Below are positions 1-8,563 of a stretch of 64,000 nucleotides of DNA, in pieces. Under the pieces are notes generated by a model. It was given only the letters and a program-made list of their open reading frames with translations, searched no databases and was not told where the DNA came from. Source of the stretch: Pseudomonadota bacterium (lineage in GTDB: Bacteria > Pseudomonadota > Alphaproteobacteria > Rhizobiales > Rhizobiaceae); assembly GCA_023451735.1 (NCBI GenBank), contig JAEXYH010000062.1, positions 35,943 through 99,942 on the forward strand, given 5' to 3'. Position 1 is the first letter of the stretch; every line of letters begins with the position of its first letter. The translations under genes were made by a program, and so were the position numbers.

Positions 1-26
1 CGACATTATCGAAATCTTTTCTTGAT

Positions 27-839
27 TCAATCCGAGCAGAGCAACGATACAGTCCGGCAGGAACCGATGGCATGGGCAACGACCCTCGTTCCGCTCGGAT
101 TGCTGTTCTTCATCTTTTCAACAAACTCGTCCCGAATGCGAGTACTGTTGTATTGATAGATATAGGTGACTTCAGGTTTGAAAGACGAGACCGCTTCGAT
201 GGCATCGTCGACGCCCAGTGCATAGGGCGGATAGAGCGGCAACAAAGCGATATCGATATCTTTCAGTTGTCGCATTTCCGGGACTGCGTCTGATGATCCG
301 GCTATATAAATTCTTCGCCCATCCACGCTTACAACATAACCATTGCCGCGCCCCTTTGGATGCCATTGCGCGGACTGATCCGTGAGTCCGTAGGCGGCAG
401 TAGCCTCGATGTGGATCGCACCAGGTTCAGATGCCATACCATTTGCAAGCGGGATTGCCTTGCTTCTCAAGTTTGCCGGAAGCTGCTCCATCACAAATGG
501 CGGCACGACGAGCTGCGTATCACCGCCGACGAGCTCTTCCAACGTATTCGCATCATAGTGTTCGTAGTGCTCATGGGAGACGAGGATTACATCGGGCGCA
601 AGATGGCTAGCATATCTGGATTTGCCTCCGGTCGGATCGGTGTAGATTATGCCGCCTGGCGTTTCGATCACCACACTCATCTGCTGGACCTGCGAGACGG
701 TGATATTTCCGGTATCCGAGCTGAAGATATCGTGCGGTGTGTCCTCCGCCTGCGCCACCAAACCCGAGAATGTGGCGCCAGCGGCGATCAGAACTAAACC
801 AATGCCAATAAGGCAAAACCTTAATTGAGTGCGCATCAC
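27..839 (-). CDS. Exported metallo-beta-lactamase-fold protein with degenerate metal site
   Basis: 270 residues. An N-terminal hydrophobic stretch ending near AQA (residues about 9-31) is a likely Sec signal, so the product should act in the periplasm. The fold is recognisable from the ISH-like motif SHEHYEHYD, from HPKGRGNGY and from IYIAG. In the closest family I know (UlaG-like MBL hydrolases) these read SHDHYDH, HP.G.GNGY and IAGDTE..PEM, with a final YPYHY. Here the Asp of HxHxDH is Glu, the bridging Asp of GDT is Ser (AGSSD), and the last His is Gln (YIYQY). At least three metal ligands are therefore changed, so hydrolase activity is doubtful. The gene stands alone, 95 bp beyond the AraC gene. 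Family assignment is good; function is unknown. Confidence 0.8.
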   Translation of the reverse strand: MMRTQLRFCLIGIGLVLIAAGATFSGLVAQAEDTPHDIFSSDTGNITVSQVQQMSVVIETPGGIIYTDPTGGKSRYASHLAPDVILVSHEHYEHYDANTLEELVGGDTQLVVPPFVMEQLPANLRSKAIPLANGMASEPGAIHIEATAAYGLTDQSAQWHPKGRGNGYVVSVDGRRIYIAGSSDAVPEMRQLKDIDIALLPLYPPYALGVDDAIEAVSSFKPEVTYIYQYNSTRIRDEFVEKMKNSNPSGTRVVAHAIGSCRTVSLLCSD

Positions 840-934
840 CCCTTCTCCCTGTTGTCTGAATTAGAATGCAGGACACCTTGCGCGCCCACAGGATTTGGGA
901 GCGAGCAGGGCTGGCCTGGCCGTGATTTACAGCG

Positions 935-1849
935 CTACTGCTGGGCGGATTGGCCCAGTTCGCGTTTGAGGGTGGCGCGTAAGATCGCTGCGTCGTCGCT
1001 CGGAGTCAGATTGAACAAGCGGCGGTAGTCACGATTGAATTGAGAGATGCTCTCGTATCCAACGTCGTAGGCAACAGAGGAGATGGTATTGGCACCCGAC
1101 AGCACGCGTCGAGCTTCCTGGAGCCGCACTCGCTTCTGGAACTGCACGGGCGACAGCGATGTCACTGCCTTGAAATGCCGATGGAAGCTGGGAACGCTCA
1201 TATTCGCCTGCGCCGCAAGGTCGGAGATGCTCAGCACCTCCGAGATGTTCTCTCTGATCCAGGCTGTCGTTCTGCCGATGCGCGCGGCGTGCCCGTTTGC
1301 AAAGGCGAGTTGGCTCAGAAGAGGGCCATGTTCGGTATGGAGCAAACGCCACACGATCTCGCGCCGGATCAAGGGGGCCACGACCGGAATATCACGGGGA
1401 CGCTCGATCAGCGACACGAGTCGGATGATCGGGTCGAATAGGTCCGGGTCGAGCGTGTATTTCCCCGCGATCTGGTTGTCTGGCGCTTTCGCACGGTGAC
1501 TGGATTGCTCACGAAGGAGATCGGCGACGACCGCGGGATCAATCTCCAGATGAATGGCAAGATAGGGAGCCGAGGGATGAGCTTCGGTGACTTGAGACGT
1601 AACCGGAACATCCGCGGCACATAGCAATGACTCGCCAGCTGCGTAGTGGAAGGGAGTTTCTCCCACCATCATCTCCTTGACACCTCTTCCTACCAGCCCG
1701 AATGACGGCTGGTAGATCGAATGGCCGACCTCGGACGGAGAATCTGTGCGCCCGACCTTCAATCCCGGAATGGGAGTGACATAGTCATACCGCGCATGAT
1801 GCTCGATGACCGAAAGCAAATCGGAGAATGTTGGCTTTCTTACCGGCAT
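935..1849 (-). CDS. AraC-family transcriptional regulator
   Basis: 304 residues: an N-terminal AraC-type sensor domain (about 25-180) followed by two C-terminal helix-turn-helix motifs (SISDLAAQANMSVPSFHRHF and the VAYDVGYESISQFNRDYRR stretch), the layout of YqhC-like aldehyde-responsive regulators. Its ATG overlaps the TGA of the upstream molybdenum-subunit gene by one base (TGATG), so it is translationally coupled to the aldehyde oxidoreductase operon and probably made in proportion to it. I infer that it controls that operon in response to an aldehyde or related ligand. The ligand is not visible from sequence. Confidence 0.88.
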   Translation of the reverse strand: MPVRKPTFSDLLSVIEHHARYDYVTPIPGLKVGRTDSPSEVGHSIYQPSFGLVGRGVKEMMVGETPFHYAAGESLLCAADVPVTSQVTEAHPSAPYLAIHLEIDPAVVADLLREQSSHRAKAPDNQIAGKYTLDPDLFDPIIRLVSLIERPRDIPVVAPLIRREIVWRLLHTEHGPLLSQLAFANGHAARIGRTTAWIRENISEVLSISDLAAQANMSVPSFHRHFKAVTSLSPVQFQKRVRLQEARRVLSGANTISSVAYDVGYESISQFNRDYRRLFNLTPSDDAAILRATLKRELGQSAQQ

Positions 1850-4053
1850 CAGACTTCCTCCAACACGTGCTCGATACGTAACGGAAGATCACGCAGCCGC
1901 CGCCCCGTGGCATGATATACGGCATTCGCGATCGCGGCCGCCATCCCGACGGTTCCCACCTCGCCGACACCTTTGACGCCAGCGGCGTTGACCAGATTGT
2001 CCTCTTCGGGGACCATGATAGCTTGTATATTGGAAATATCGGCATTCACCGGCAAGAGGTAGTCGGCGAGGTTTGCGTTGATGTAACTGGCGTTGCGCGT
2101 ATCTATCTCTGTTCCTTCGTGGAGGGCGGAACTGATACCCCAGATCATCCCGCCAACAAGCTGGCCGTGGGCCGTGCGCGGATTGATGATGCGCCCTGCA
2201 GCAAACGCGCCGACTGCGCGTGACACGCGAAGCTCGCGTGTTCTGGCGTGTATCCGGACCTCCACAAACTGCGCTCCGAAGGCCAATTGAACACGGTCAG
2301 GCAGATGGACACCCCCGCTCATTGCGACTCTCCCCCTATACATGCCCTGGACGCTTTCTGGCGGCAGGCCATGAGCGCGCGTTTCGGCAAACTCTTCGAT
2401 CGAACCTAGACCGAATGCCCGCATCGCGGTGATCACATCCGCGTTGGCCAACCCATCGGTTTGCAGCCGACGGCGGATCGCCTCGCAGGCGGCCATGATT
2501 GCGGGTGCGAGACTTGCCGTTCCGGCTGATCCGCCCGCAACGATTGTCGGCGGCAGATCGGTATCGCCAAGCGACACGGTGACGTTCTCTATCGGCACCC
2601 CAAGCTGCTCGGCGGCAACCTGTGCCATCATCGTGTACATGCCTTGCCCAAGTTCATGCCCGGCACTCGAAACGTGGACGCGCCCATCGGAACTGAGCCG
2701 CACACGTGCGGCCGAATTGCCAACTTGTGTCGGATAAAACGCGCCGGCGCATCCCCAGCCGAGCAGCCAGTCTCCATCGCGCATCGATCCCGGCACAGCG
2801 TTTCTTCCTTTCCATCCGAAGGCTGCGCCTGCAGCATCAAAACACTGCATCAGCGATCTGCTCGTATAAGGTAGACCGGCGATCGGCTCGACTGTGGTGT
2901 CGTTGATGCGCCTCAACTCGATGGGATCCACCTTGAGTGCATAGGCGAGCTCATCCAGCGCGCTTTCAAAAGCGAACGCATAAGGAACTTCCCCCGGACC
3001 GCGCATGAAGCCTGGCGTCGAGCGATCTGCCTTTACCACATTGACCCGAGCCTCGATGTTCGGGCACGCGTAGAGCCGGACCGTGATCGCGTTTCCGCCA
3101 AGCGCCAGCACGTCTGCGCGTGAGGTGACTTCCCAGCCTTCGTGCCTGCCGGCGATTAGCCGACCGTTCCTGTCGGCTGCCAGCTGCACGTGATGCTTGG
3201 TCTCCGCCCTGTATGCCGACAGAAAGAAGCCCTGCTCACGCGTTGCGACAAGCTTGACGGGTCGGCCGATCCGGCGAGCAGCGATCGCAACCAGCACCGT
3301 GCGCTGCGTCAGGAACCCTTTTGCTCCGAAGGCTCCGCCGACATAGCGGTTGATGACCCGAATGCGCTCTGGATCAATACCCAGCTGTTCTGCCAGACCA
3401 AATTTGATGTTGTTGAGATACTGCCCCGGCTCGTAGACGGTCAGATGATCACCATCCCAGACGCATTGGGTCGCGAATAATTCCATCGCGTTATGGTGTT
3501 GCACCGGTGTCGAATAGCGCGCGTCGATCTTCACCGCAGCATCGGAATATGTTGTCTTGAAATTGCCAACACCGAGGCTCATCGGTTCTAGCGGTACCGT
3601 TTCGGAACCGGGAGAGCCGAAGCTCGAGGCTGGCTCGGACACCTCGTAGGCGGCATTGATCGCGCCCGCCGCTTCGCGCGCAATTTCGTAGCTTTCTGCC
3701 ACGACCATGGCGACTGGCTGGCCCCAATAGGCGACCTGCGCGGAAGCCAGCGGACGAACGGAGTCCGCCACATATCCTCCGGAATATAATGCCTCAGTCT
3801 GTCTGACACTATCGCCAACGGTCTGGTGGGTCAGAATGTCAATGACGCCGGGGATGGCTTTTGCGCCGATGAGATCGAGTGATTGGATCACACCACGCCC
3901 GATCCGGCTCGTCAGAAGATAAGCATGCGCCGTGTTCGCAAGCTTAACGTCGCTGGCATAGGTCGCGGTTCCGTTGACTTTCTCGAGTGCCTCATAGCGA
4001 CGATAAGGCTGTCCCATCGTACCGGTGGCCTGTGGAAATAAAGTTTCAGCCAC
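1849..4053 (-). CDS. paoC: Aldehyde oxidoreductase, molybdenum cofactor-binding subunit (PaoC-like)
   Basis: Large catalytic subunit of a xanthine-oxidase-family enzyme that oxidises aldehydes to acids at a molybdopterin-cytosine-dinucleotide centre. I place the start at GTG 4053, because an SD (GGAGG at 4061-4065) sits 7 bases before it and this gives 734 residues, close to the 732 of E. coli PaoC. The open frame runs further upstream inside paoB but that part has no homology. MGQPYRRYEALEKVNG is the usual domain start; GGAFGAKG and GVGEVG are seen. The Glu of GVGEVG, about residue 698, corresponds to the catalytic Glu692 of E. coli PaoC. The start overlaps the paoB stop by 8 bp. No signal peptide is seen; in this family the complex is exported by the Tat signal of the small subunit. 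Confidence 0.92.
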   Translation of the reverse strand: MAETLFPQATGTMGQPYRRYEALEKVNGTATYASDVKLANTAHAYLLTSRIGRGVIQSLDLIGAKAIPGVIDILTHQTVGDSVRQTEALYSGGYVADSVRPLASAQVAYWGQPVAMVVAESYEIAREAAGAINAAYEVSEPASSFGSPGSETVPLEPMSLGVGNFKTTYSDAAVKIDARYSTPVQHHNAMELFATQCVWDGDHLTVYEPGQYLNNIKFGLAEQLGIDPERIRVINRYVGGAFGAKGFLTQRTVLVAIAARRIGRPVKLVATREQGFFLSAYRAETKHHVQLAADRNGRLIAGRHEGWEVTSRADVLALGGNAITVRLYACPNIEARVNVVKADRSTPGFMRGPGEVPYAFAFESALDELAYALKVDPIELRRINDTTVEPIAGLPYTSRSLMQCFDAAGAAFGWKGRNAVPGSMRDGDWLLGWGCAGAFYPTQVGNSAARVRLSSDGRVHVSSAGHELGQGMYTMMAQVAAEQLGVPIENVTVSLGDTDLPPTIVAGGSAGTASLAPAIMAACEAIRRRLQTDGLANADVITAMRAFGLGSIEEFAETRAHGLPPESVQGMYRGRVAMSGGVHLPDRVQLAFGAQFVEVRIHARTRELRVSRAVGAFAAGRIINPRTAHGQLVGGMIWGISSALHEGTEIDTRNASYINANLADYLLPVNADISNIQAIMVPEEDNLVNAAGVKGVGEVGTVGMAAAIANAVYHATGRRLRDLPLRIEHVLEEV

Positions 4054-5068
4054 GACGTACCTCCATTGCTGCGGTTTCAAGGAGTGCCCGCACGATCGCA
4101 GACTGCCCGACGTTGATCTTGAATGCATTGTGAGATAGAGCGATAGAGCCCGTGAATGCGGCTCTCGCGGCTTGTATTGCGGATGCCTCATTCAATACTC
4201 TTCCACGCAAATGTTCTTCCGCATCGAATGCGCGCCAGGGGACAGTCGCGAGCCCGCCCAAAGCGATCCGGGCATCGTTGACGACATCGCCTTCCAACTC
4301 CAGTGCAACGGCGACTGACGCGACAGCGAATTCGTAGGACTGGCGATCGCGAACCTTCACGTAGCGCGAACGGCGGCTCCAAGAACCGGCCGGCACGAGT
4401 ATTTCCGTTATGATCTCGCCTTCTCGTAGATTGGTTTCCAGATGTGGCGTGCTGCCGGGTAATAGATGGAGCGAGGCGAAGGGCATGCTTCTTGCGCCAT
4501 CCGGACCAATAAGCGTTACTGCCGCATCCAGCGCCATGAGGGCTTGGGCGAAGTCGCCGTGGTAGGTTGCAACGCAGTTCTCGCTCGTACCGAACACTGC
4601 ATGCTGGCGATTGGCGCCGTCGATCGCCGCGCATCCGCTGCCCGGCAGCCGCTTGTTGCAGGCCGTCCATGACGGATCACGGAAATAGGCGCAACGGGTT
4701 CGCTGCAGCACATTTCCGCCAAGCGTCGCCATATTGCGCAATTGTGCGCTTGCGGCGAGCGCCAGGCTCTGCGCGATGACGGGAAAATGGCTGATGACAT
4801 CGGGATGATCGGCAGTGGTCGCCATTTTGGCGAAGGCGCCGAGACGCAGCACAGAGCCGTCGAAGCTGATCGTCGAGAACTCGCGGGCGGACGGATTGAG
4901 GTCGACGATGCGGCCTGGCCGCATGACATTCAGCTTCATCAGATCGATCAGCGTTGTGCCGCCAGCAAGGAAGGCCGCTGTCAGGTTAGGATTTCGGGAC
5001 TGATCTCTTGCGCCAGCAACGATTGCCTCGGCAAGCGACGCTGGTCGGGAATAATGGAATGGCTGCAT
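4046..5068 (-). CDS. paoB: Aldehyde oxidoreductase, FAD-binding subunit (PaoB-like)
   Basis: 340 residues, CO-dehydrogenase-flavoprotein family. The FAD-binding loop AGGTTLIDLMK (about 35-45) and LGGNVLQRTRC (about 117-126) are clear. Four cysteines at about 126, 137, 146 and 165 match the extra [4Fe-4S]-binding insertion that marks the PaoB/4-hydroxybenzoyl-CoA-reductase type and is absent from ordinary xanthine dehydrogenases. The subunit passes electrons from the molybdenum and Fe-S centres through FAD to the acceptor. It lies 4 bp after paoA and overlaps paoC, so the three genes form one tight operon. Confidence 0.92.
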   Translation of the reverse strand: MQPFHYSRPASLAEAIVAGARDQSRNPNLTAAFLAGGTTLIDLMKLNVMRPGRIVDLNPSAREFSTISFDGSVLRLGAFAKMATTADHPDVISHFPVIAQSLALAASAQLRNMATLGGNVLQRTRCAYFRDPSWTACNKRLPGSGCAAIDGANRQHAVFGTSENCVATYHGDFAQALMALDAAVTLIGPDGARSMPFASLHLLPGSTPHLETNLREGEIITEILVPAGSWSRRSRYVKVRDRQSYEFAVASVAVALELEGDVVNDARIALGGLATVPWRAFDAEEHLRGRVLNEASAIQAARAAFTGSIALSHNAFKINVGQSAIVRALLETAAMEVRRG

Positions 5069-5072
5069 CTCG

Positions 5073-5693
5073 TCATTCTCCCATCTGTTCGCGCGCCTGC
5101 GAGATCGCGGCGACGATGTTGGGATAGGCAGCGCATCGACAGATATTGCCGCTCATATACTCGCGGATCTCATCAGGGCTTTCGGCATGCCGCTCATGGA
5201 CACAACTGACCGCCGACAGGATCTGGCCGGGTGTGCAGTAACCGCATTGAAACGCATCGTGGTCGATGAAAGCCTGCTTCATCGGATGCAGGCCTCCATC
5301 CACGCCGTTCAATCCTTCGATCGTCACCACGTTGCGCCCCGGAGCGCTTACAGCCAGTGTCAGGCAGGCTAATTCGCGCCGCCCGTCGATCAGGACCGTG
5401 CATGCACCGCATTGCCCGTGATCACATCCTTTCTTTGCCCCTGTCAGGCCGATGTCTTCACGCAATGCATCGAGCAATGTCATTCTTGTATCGACGTCGA
5501 GGTGGTGGGAGCGCTCATTGACCCGCAGCTCAACGCGCGTTTTAGCGCGGGCATCGCTCGCGATGGGATTTTCAGTCGCGCCAGCTGGTTCGCTTCGGGC
5601 AATCAAAGGGGCGGCGCTTGTCAAAGCTGACCCGATGAGGAACCTCCTGCGGCCCGTAGATGGTGTTGCAATCTTCTCTTGCATATCGGTCAT
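5073..5693 (-). CDS. paoA: Aldehyde oxidoreductase, [2Fe-2S] subunit with Tat signal (PaoA-like)
   Basis: 206 residues. A twin-arginine signal (GRRRFLIGSAL, residues 14-24) followed by an Ala-rich stretch indicates Tat export of the folded complex. Two [2Fe-2S] clusters are visible: Cys 90, 95, 98 and 110 (plant-ferredoxin type, GCDHGQCGACTV) and Cys 150, 153, 185 and 187 (CGYC and CRC). It is the first gene of the operon. No paoD/xdhC-type maturation chaperone gene is present in the window, so cofactor insertion must rely on a gene elsewhere. Confidence 0.92.
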   Translation of the reverse strand: MTDMQEKIATPSTGRRRFLIGSALTSAAPLIARSEPAGATENPIASDARAKTRVELRVNERSHHLDVDTRMTLLDALREDIGLTGAKKGCDHGQCGACTVLIDGRRELACLTLAVSAPGRNVVTIEGLNGVDGGLHPMKQAFIDHDAFQCGYCTPGQILSAVSCVHERHAESPDEIREYMSGNICRCAAYPNIVAAISQAREQMGE

Positions 5694-5994
5694 CGCGGCG
5701 CTCCCTGCGACTGGTCTGGATTTTCAAAGGATTCCGTGTGCCGACTGGAGCTGCTCCTTGAAGGACAGGCCGGACAGCGAACCCGCCCTGATTGCAGCCG
5801 ATAACGCGAGTGGCAGCTATGCAATTACTCTCAACATCCGGCACGATGTAATCAAAACGTGTTCAGCCGATTTGGGTGGCCGGCTGAGATTGAAGCATTA
5901 CGCAACGATAGAAAGCGCGCAGCATCTGATCTCAATTTCCGTATCTTCAAGTCATGACGTCAGGTGTCATTCATAATCTTTGGAGATGTTCAAA
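5694..5994. other. Non-coding divergent region upstream of paoA
   Basis: About 300 bp between paoA and the next possible gene. It should hold the paoA promoter and any AraC-type operator, but I could not pick out a convincing -35/-10 pair or a repeat. No protein frame here looks coding. Confidence 0.4.
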
Positions 5995-6180
5995 ATGTCA
6001 GTCTTTCAATCTTGCTCATTCGTGACGCTCGCATTGGTCGTTGTTGTCGGATGGGCTGCTCATGTGTCGAAGTGCGATTCGGAAAAAAGGCAATTGCGCA
6101 TGAAGGAACTGTTCAGGCTGAGCTCCGCAGCGGCGCCTGAAACAGTCTGCGCCGGGCTCAGGTGGGAATCTCAGGCGTGA
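5995..6180 (+). CDS. Possible small membrane protein, unrecognised
   Basis: 61 residues from ATG 5995. GGAG at 5982-5985, 9 bases upstream, is a fair SD. Residues 8-22 form one hydrophobic segment (TLALVVVVGWAAHV) followed by a charged stretch (KCDSEKRQLRMK), as in short single-pass membrane proteins. I recognise no family, and the last third resembles non-coding composition. It may be spurious. The following 257 bp (6181-6437) holds nothing I can identify. Confidence 0.25.
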   Translation: MSVFQSCSFVTLALVVVVGWAAHVSKCDSEKRQLRMKELFRLSSAAAPETVCAGLRWESQA

Positions 6181-6437
6181 GGGGGGCACCAGGCTACTTT
6201 TGCTTATTTTGCCGGAGAGCGCCGTCCGCTCGCCGGTTATCGCCAGACCGACCCGCAGCTTTGGTGAAGCCCCGCTGCAAGTCGCAGGCCGCCAATCGTG
6301 GCTCGCATCTCCGGCGCCGGTTTAGATTATCGGGCAATTTATTGATAGAAAACGCGTAACTCCCGGTGAAGGTTCGTTCCTATGTACTGAGAACTGGCGC
6401 TCGATAGCGCACTGGTCATTCATTGGAGCAGGACGAC

Positions 6438-7541
6438 ATGTTGGAACAGAAATTTCGCGTCGGGATCATCGGCGCAGATACACAGGCAAGCTGGGCTGGT
6501 GCATCCCACATTCCTGCGCTGCAAGCACAGCCATCGTTGGTTCTCGCCGCTGTTGCAACCCGCCGGGAAGAGAGCGCGCGGGCAGCGGCGGCCGCGTTCG
6601 GTACAGATCTCTGGTTCTCCGATCCCTACGCCATGATCCGTCACGACGATATAGACGTCGTCACCGTTGCCGTGAACGTTCCAGCTCATAAAGAACTGGT
6701 GCTGGCAGCTCTTCAAGCTGGCAAGGCTGTCTACTGTGAAGCACCTCTTGGAGCAACCTTGGCGGAAACCGCCGAGATGACCAAAGCCGCAGGATCCTTG
6801 CACACGGCTATCGGCCTTCAGGGCCGTTTGAACCCATCGGTCCGACGCGCATCCGAGCTTGTTTCTTTCGGGAAGATCGGACGGCTTCTGTCGGCGCGAG
6901 TAAGTGCCACGACGTTCGGATACGGACCGCAATCGACCAAGGCTTACGACTACTTTAACAAGAGAGCCTCAGGCGCCAGCTTCATGACGATCACGACAGG
7001 TCACGTGCTGGATGTCATTGAAGCCGTGATCGGCAAAATCACGGAAGTGGATGCACGGACCGAGCTCCTCTGGCCATCTATCGAAATTGTCGATACGAGC
7101 GAAACATCTGTCCGCGACATTCCCGATCACCTCGACATGATCGCGAAAACCGCAAGCGGTGCCTCTGTCTCCGTCCAGGTTCTGGCAGGCGTGCCTGCGC
7201 AGGAGGCGCACTTTGTTTTCGAGATCCGTGGATCGGACGGTTGGCTGAAATTGACGGGTAACCATCTCGCCGGCGTTCAGGTCGGCGATCTCGTCCTCTC
7301 CGCCAGCGTCGATTTTGCCGATCCCGACAGACCTGTCGCCACAGGCGTTGGTCCAACCGCAGCACCATTCTGGGCGGGTGCTGCTCTTAATGTCGGCGAG
7401 GTCTATGCCGCTCTGGCACGCGACCTTCTGGCCGGTACTTACAACACGCCGGGTTTCGCCCACGCTCTCCATAACAGTCGTCTCGTTGAGGCCGTCGAAC
7501 GAGCTGCCCTCACCGGCGAACGCCAGCGCGATTTTTCCTGA
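6438..7541 (+). CDS. Gfo/Idh/MocA-family protein lacking the usual catalytic lysine
   Basis: 367 residues from ATG 6438 (SD GGAG 9 bases upstream; a TTG at 6423 is less likely). An N-terminal Rossmann fold (VGIIGADTQ) is followed by the Gfo/Idh C-terminal dinucleotide-sugar-like domain. In most members the motif is CEKP, whose Lys takes part in hydride transfer. Here it is CEAPLG (Ala at about 102). With ASWAGASHIPAL at the start, this resembles the Gal80-like subgroup, which often has CEWPLG and may sense rather than oxidise. Substrate unknown. The gene lies 100 bp before a broken aldo/keto reductase in the same direction. Confidence 0.85.
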   Translation: MLEQKFRVGIIGADTQASWAGASHIPALQAQPSLVLAAVATRREESARAAAAAFGTDLWFSDPYAMIRHDDIDVVTVAVNVPAHKELVLAALQAGKAVYCEAPLGATLAETAEMTKAAGSLHTAIGLQGRLNPSVRRASELVSFGKIGRLLSARVSATTFGYGPQSTKAYDYFNKRASGASFMTITTGHVLDVIEAVIGKITEVDARTELLWPSIEIVDTSETSVRDIPDHLDMIAKTASGASVSVQVLAGVPAQEAHFVFEIRGSDGWLKLTGNHLAGVQVGDLVLSASVDFADPDRPVATGVGPTAAPFWAGAALNVGEVYAALARDLLAGTYNTPGFAHALHNSRLVEAVERAALTGERQRDFS

Positions 7542-7640
7542 TCAAGATGTCCGGCTCTTATGGCAGCGCCGGACATTCCCCTCGTCCGCCTTGGGCTTCG
7601 GCTGCGACGGAAGTCCTCTAATCAACTGAAGGGGAAGCCA

Positions 7641-8335
7641 ATGCGAATGCGCAAGCTTGGCGAGAGTGGCCTGTTCGTGTTGGAGATGTGCTTTGGTGCG
7701 ATGACATTTGGCGGAACCGACGGCATCTGGGGTCAGGTAGGAAAACTCGGCCAGGAGGACGCCGATGAACTGGTCATCGCTACGAAAGTCGCCTCGGCCA
7801 TGGGCGATGGCCCGAACCGACGCGGAACGTCGCGTGGACATATTCTTCACGAAGCTCGAGCAAGCCTTAACCGGCTCGGTCTCGACTATGTCGATCTCTA
7901 TCAGATCCACGCTTTCGATCCTTCAACTCCGATCGAGGAAACGCTCGAAGCACTCGACACGCTCGTCCGTTCCGGCGACGTGCGTTACATCGGATTGTCG
8001 AATTGGGCTGCGTGGCAAATCATGAAGGCGACCGGAATCACCCGAGCACGGCATCTAGCGCCGATCACCTCTCTACGGGCTTACTATACGCTTGTTGGTC
8101 GTGATCTGGAGCGTGAGATCGTCCCGCTTACAACTCTGAACGGATCGACTGATGGTCTGGAGCCCGCTCGCCGGCGGGTATCTGACCGGCAAATACTCGG
8201 GTGAAGCCAGCAGCGTTGGCGGCTGGCAGGTGAAACTGGACTTCCCGCCAATCGATCGCATCCGCGGCGAGCCACTCCTGGACGTGTTGAGGACCATCGC
8301 GACGAAACATAGTCATCAGCCTCACCGGCTAGAAC
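7641..8335 (+). pseudogene. Aldo/keto reductase pseudogene (internal deletion, frameshift, lost 3' end)
   Basis: The frame from ATG 7641 begins like a full-length aldo/keto reductase (RKLGESGLFVLEMCFGAMTFGG). After LGQEDADEL it jumps directly to VIATKVAS. About 40 residues normally present here, including the catalytic Asp and Tyr of the DTAD.Y motif, are missing in frame. The protein runs on through DYVDLYQIH and YIGLSNWAAWQI. Near 8150 the reading frame shifts by +1, where homology continues as MVWSPLAGGYLTGKYSG, and homology ends near 8335, before the last 70 or so residues. Three independent lesions make this a dead gene. Confidence 0.85.
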
Positions 8336-8563
8336 AGAGGCATTCATGCAATGGATCCAGGATGATCTTCCGACCTTGCCTTGGTAGCTCCGTCACAGCC
8401 CGGAGAGTTTCAACGTCGCTTCCGAGTATCTAGCGCCTTCAATTTTAAACAGCGAAGCCTTGTCCAAAACTGCCAGTCAGTCGACAGTGATGATGATCGA
8501 ATTTCCTTTTGCTCGGCCATCACCAGGCACTTAAGGCCCCAGTCGCCATGTACCCGATCTTAC

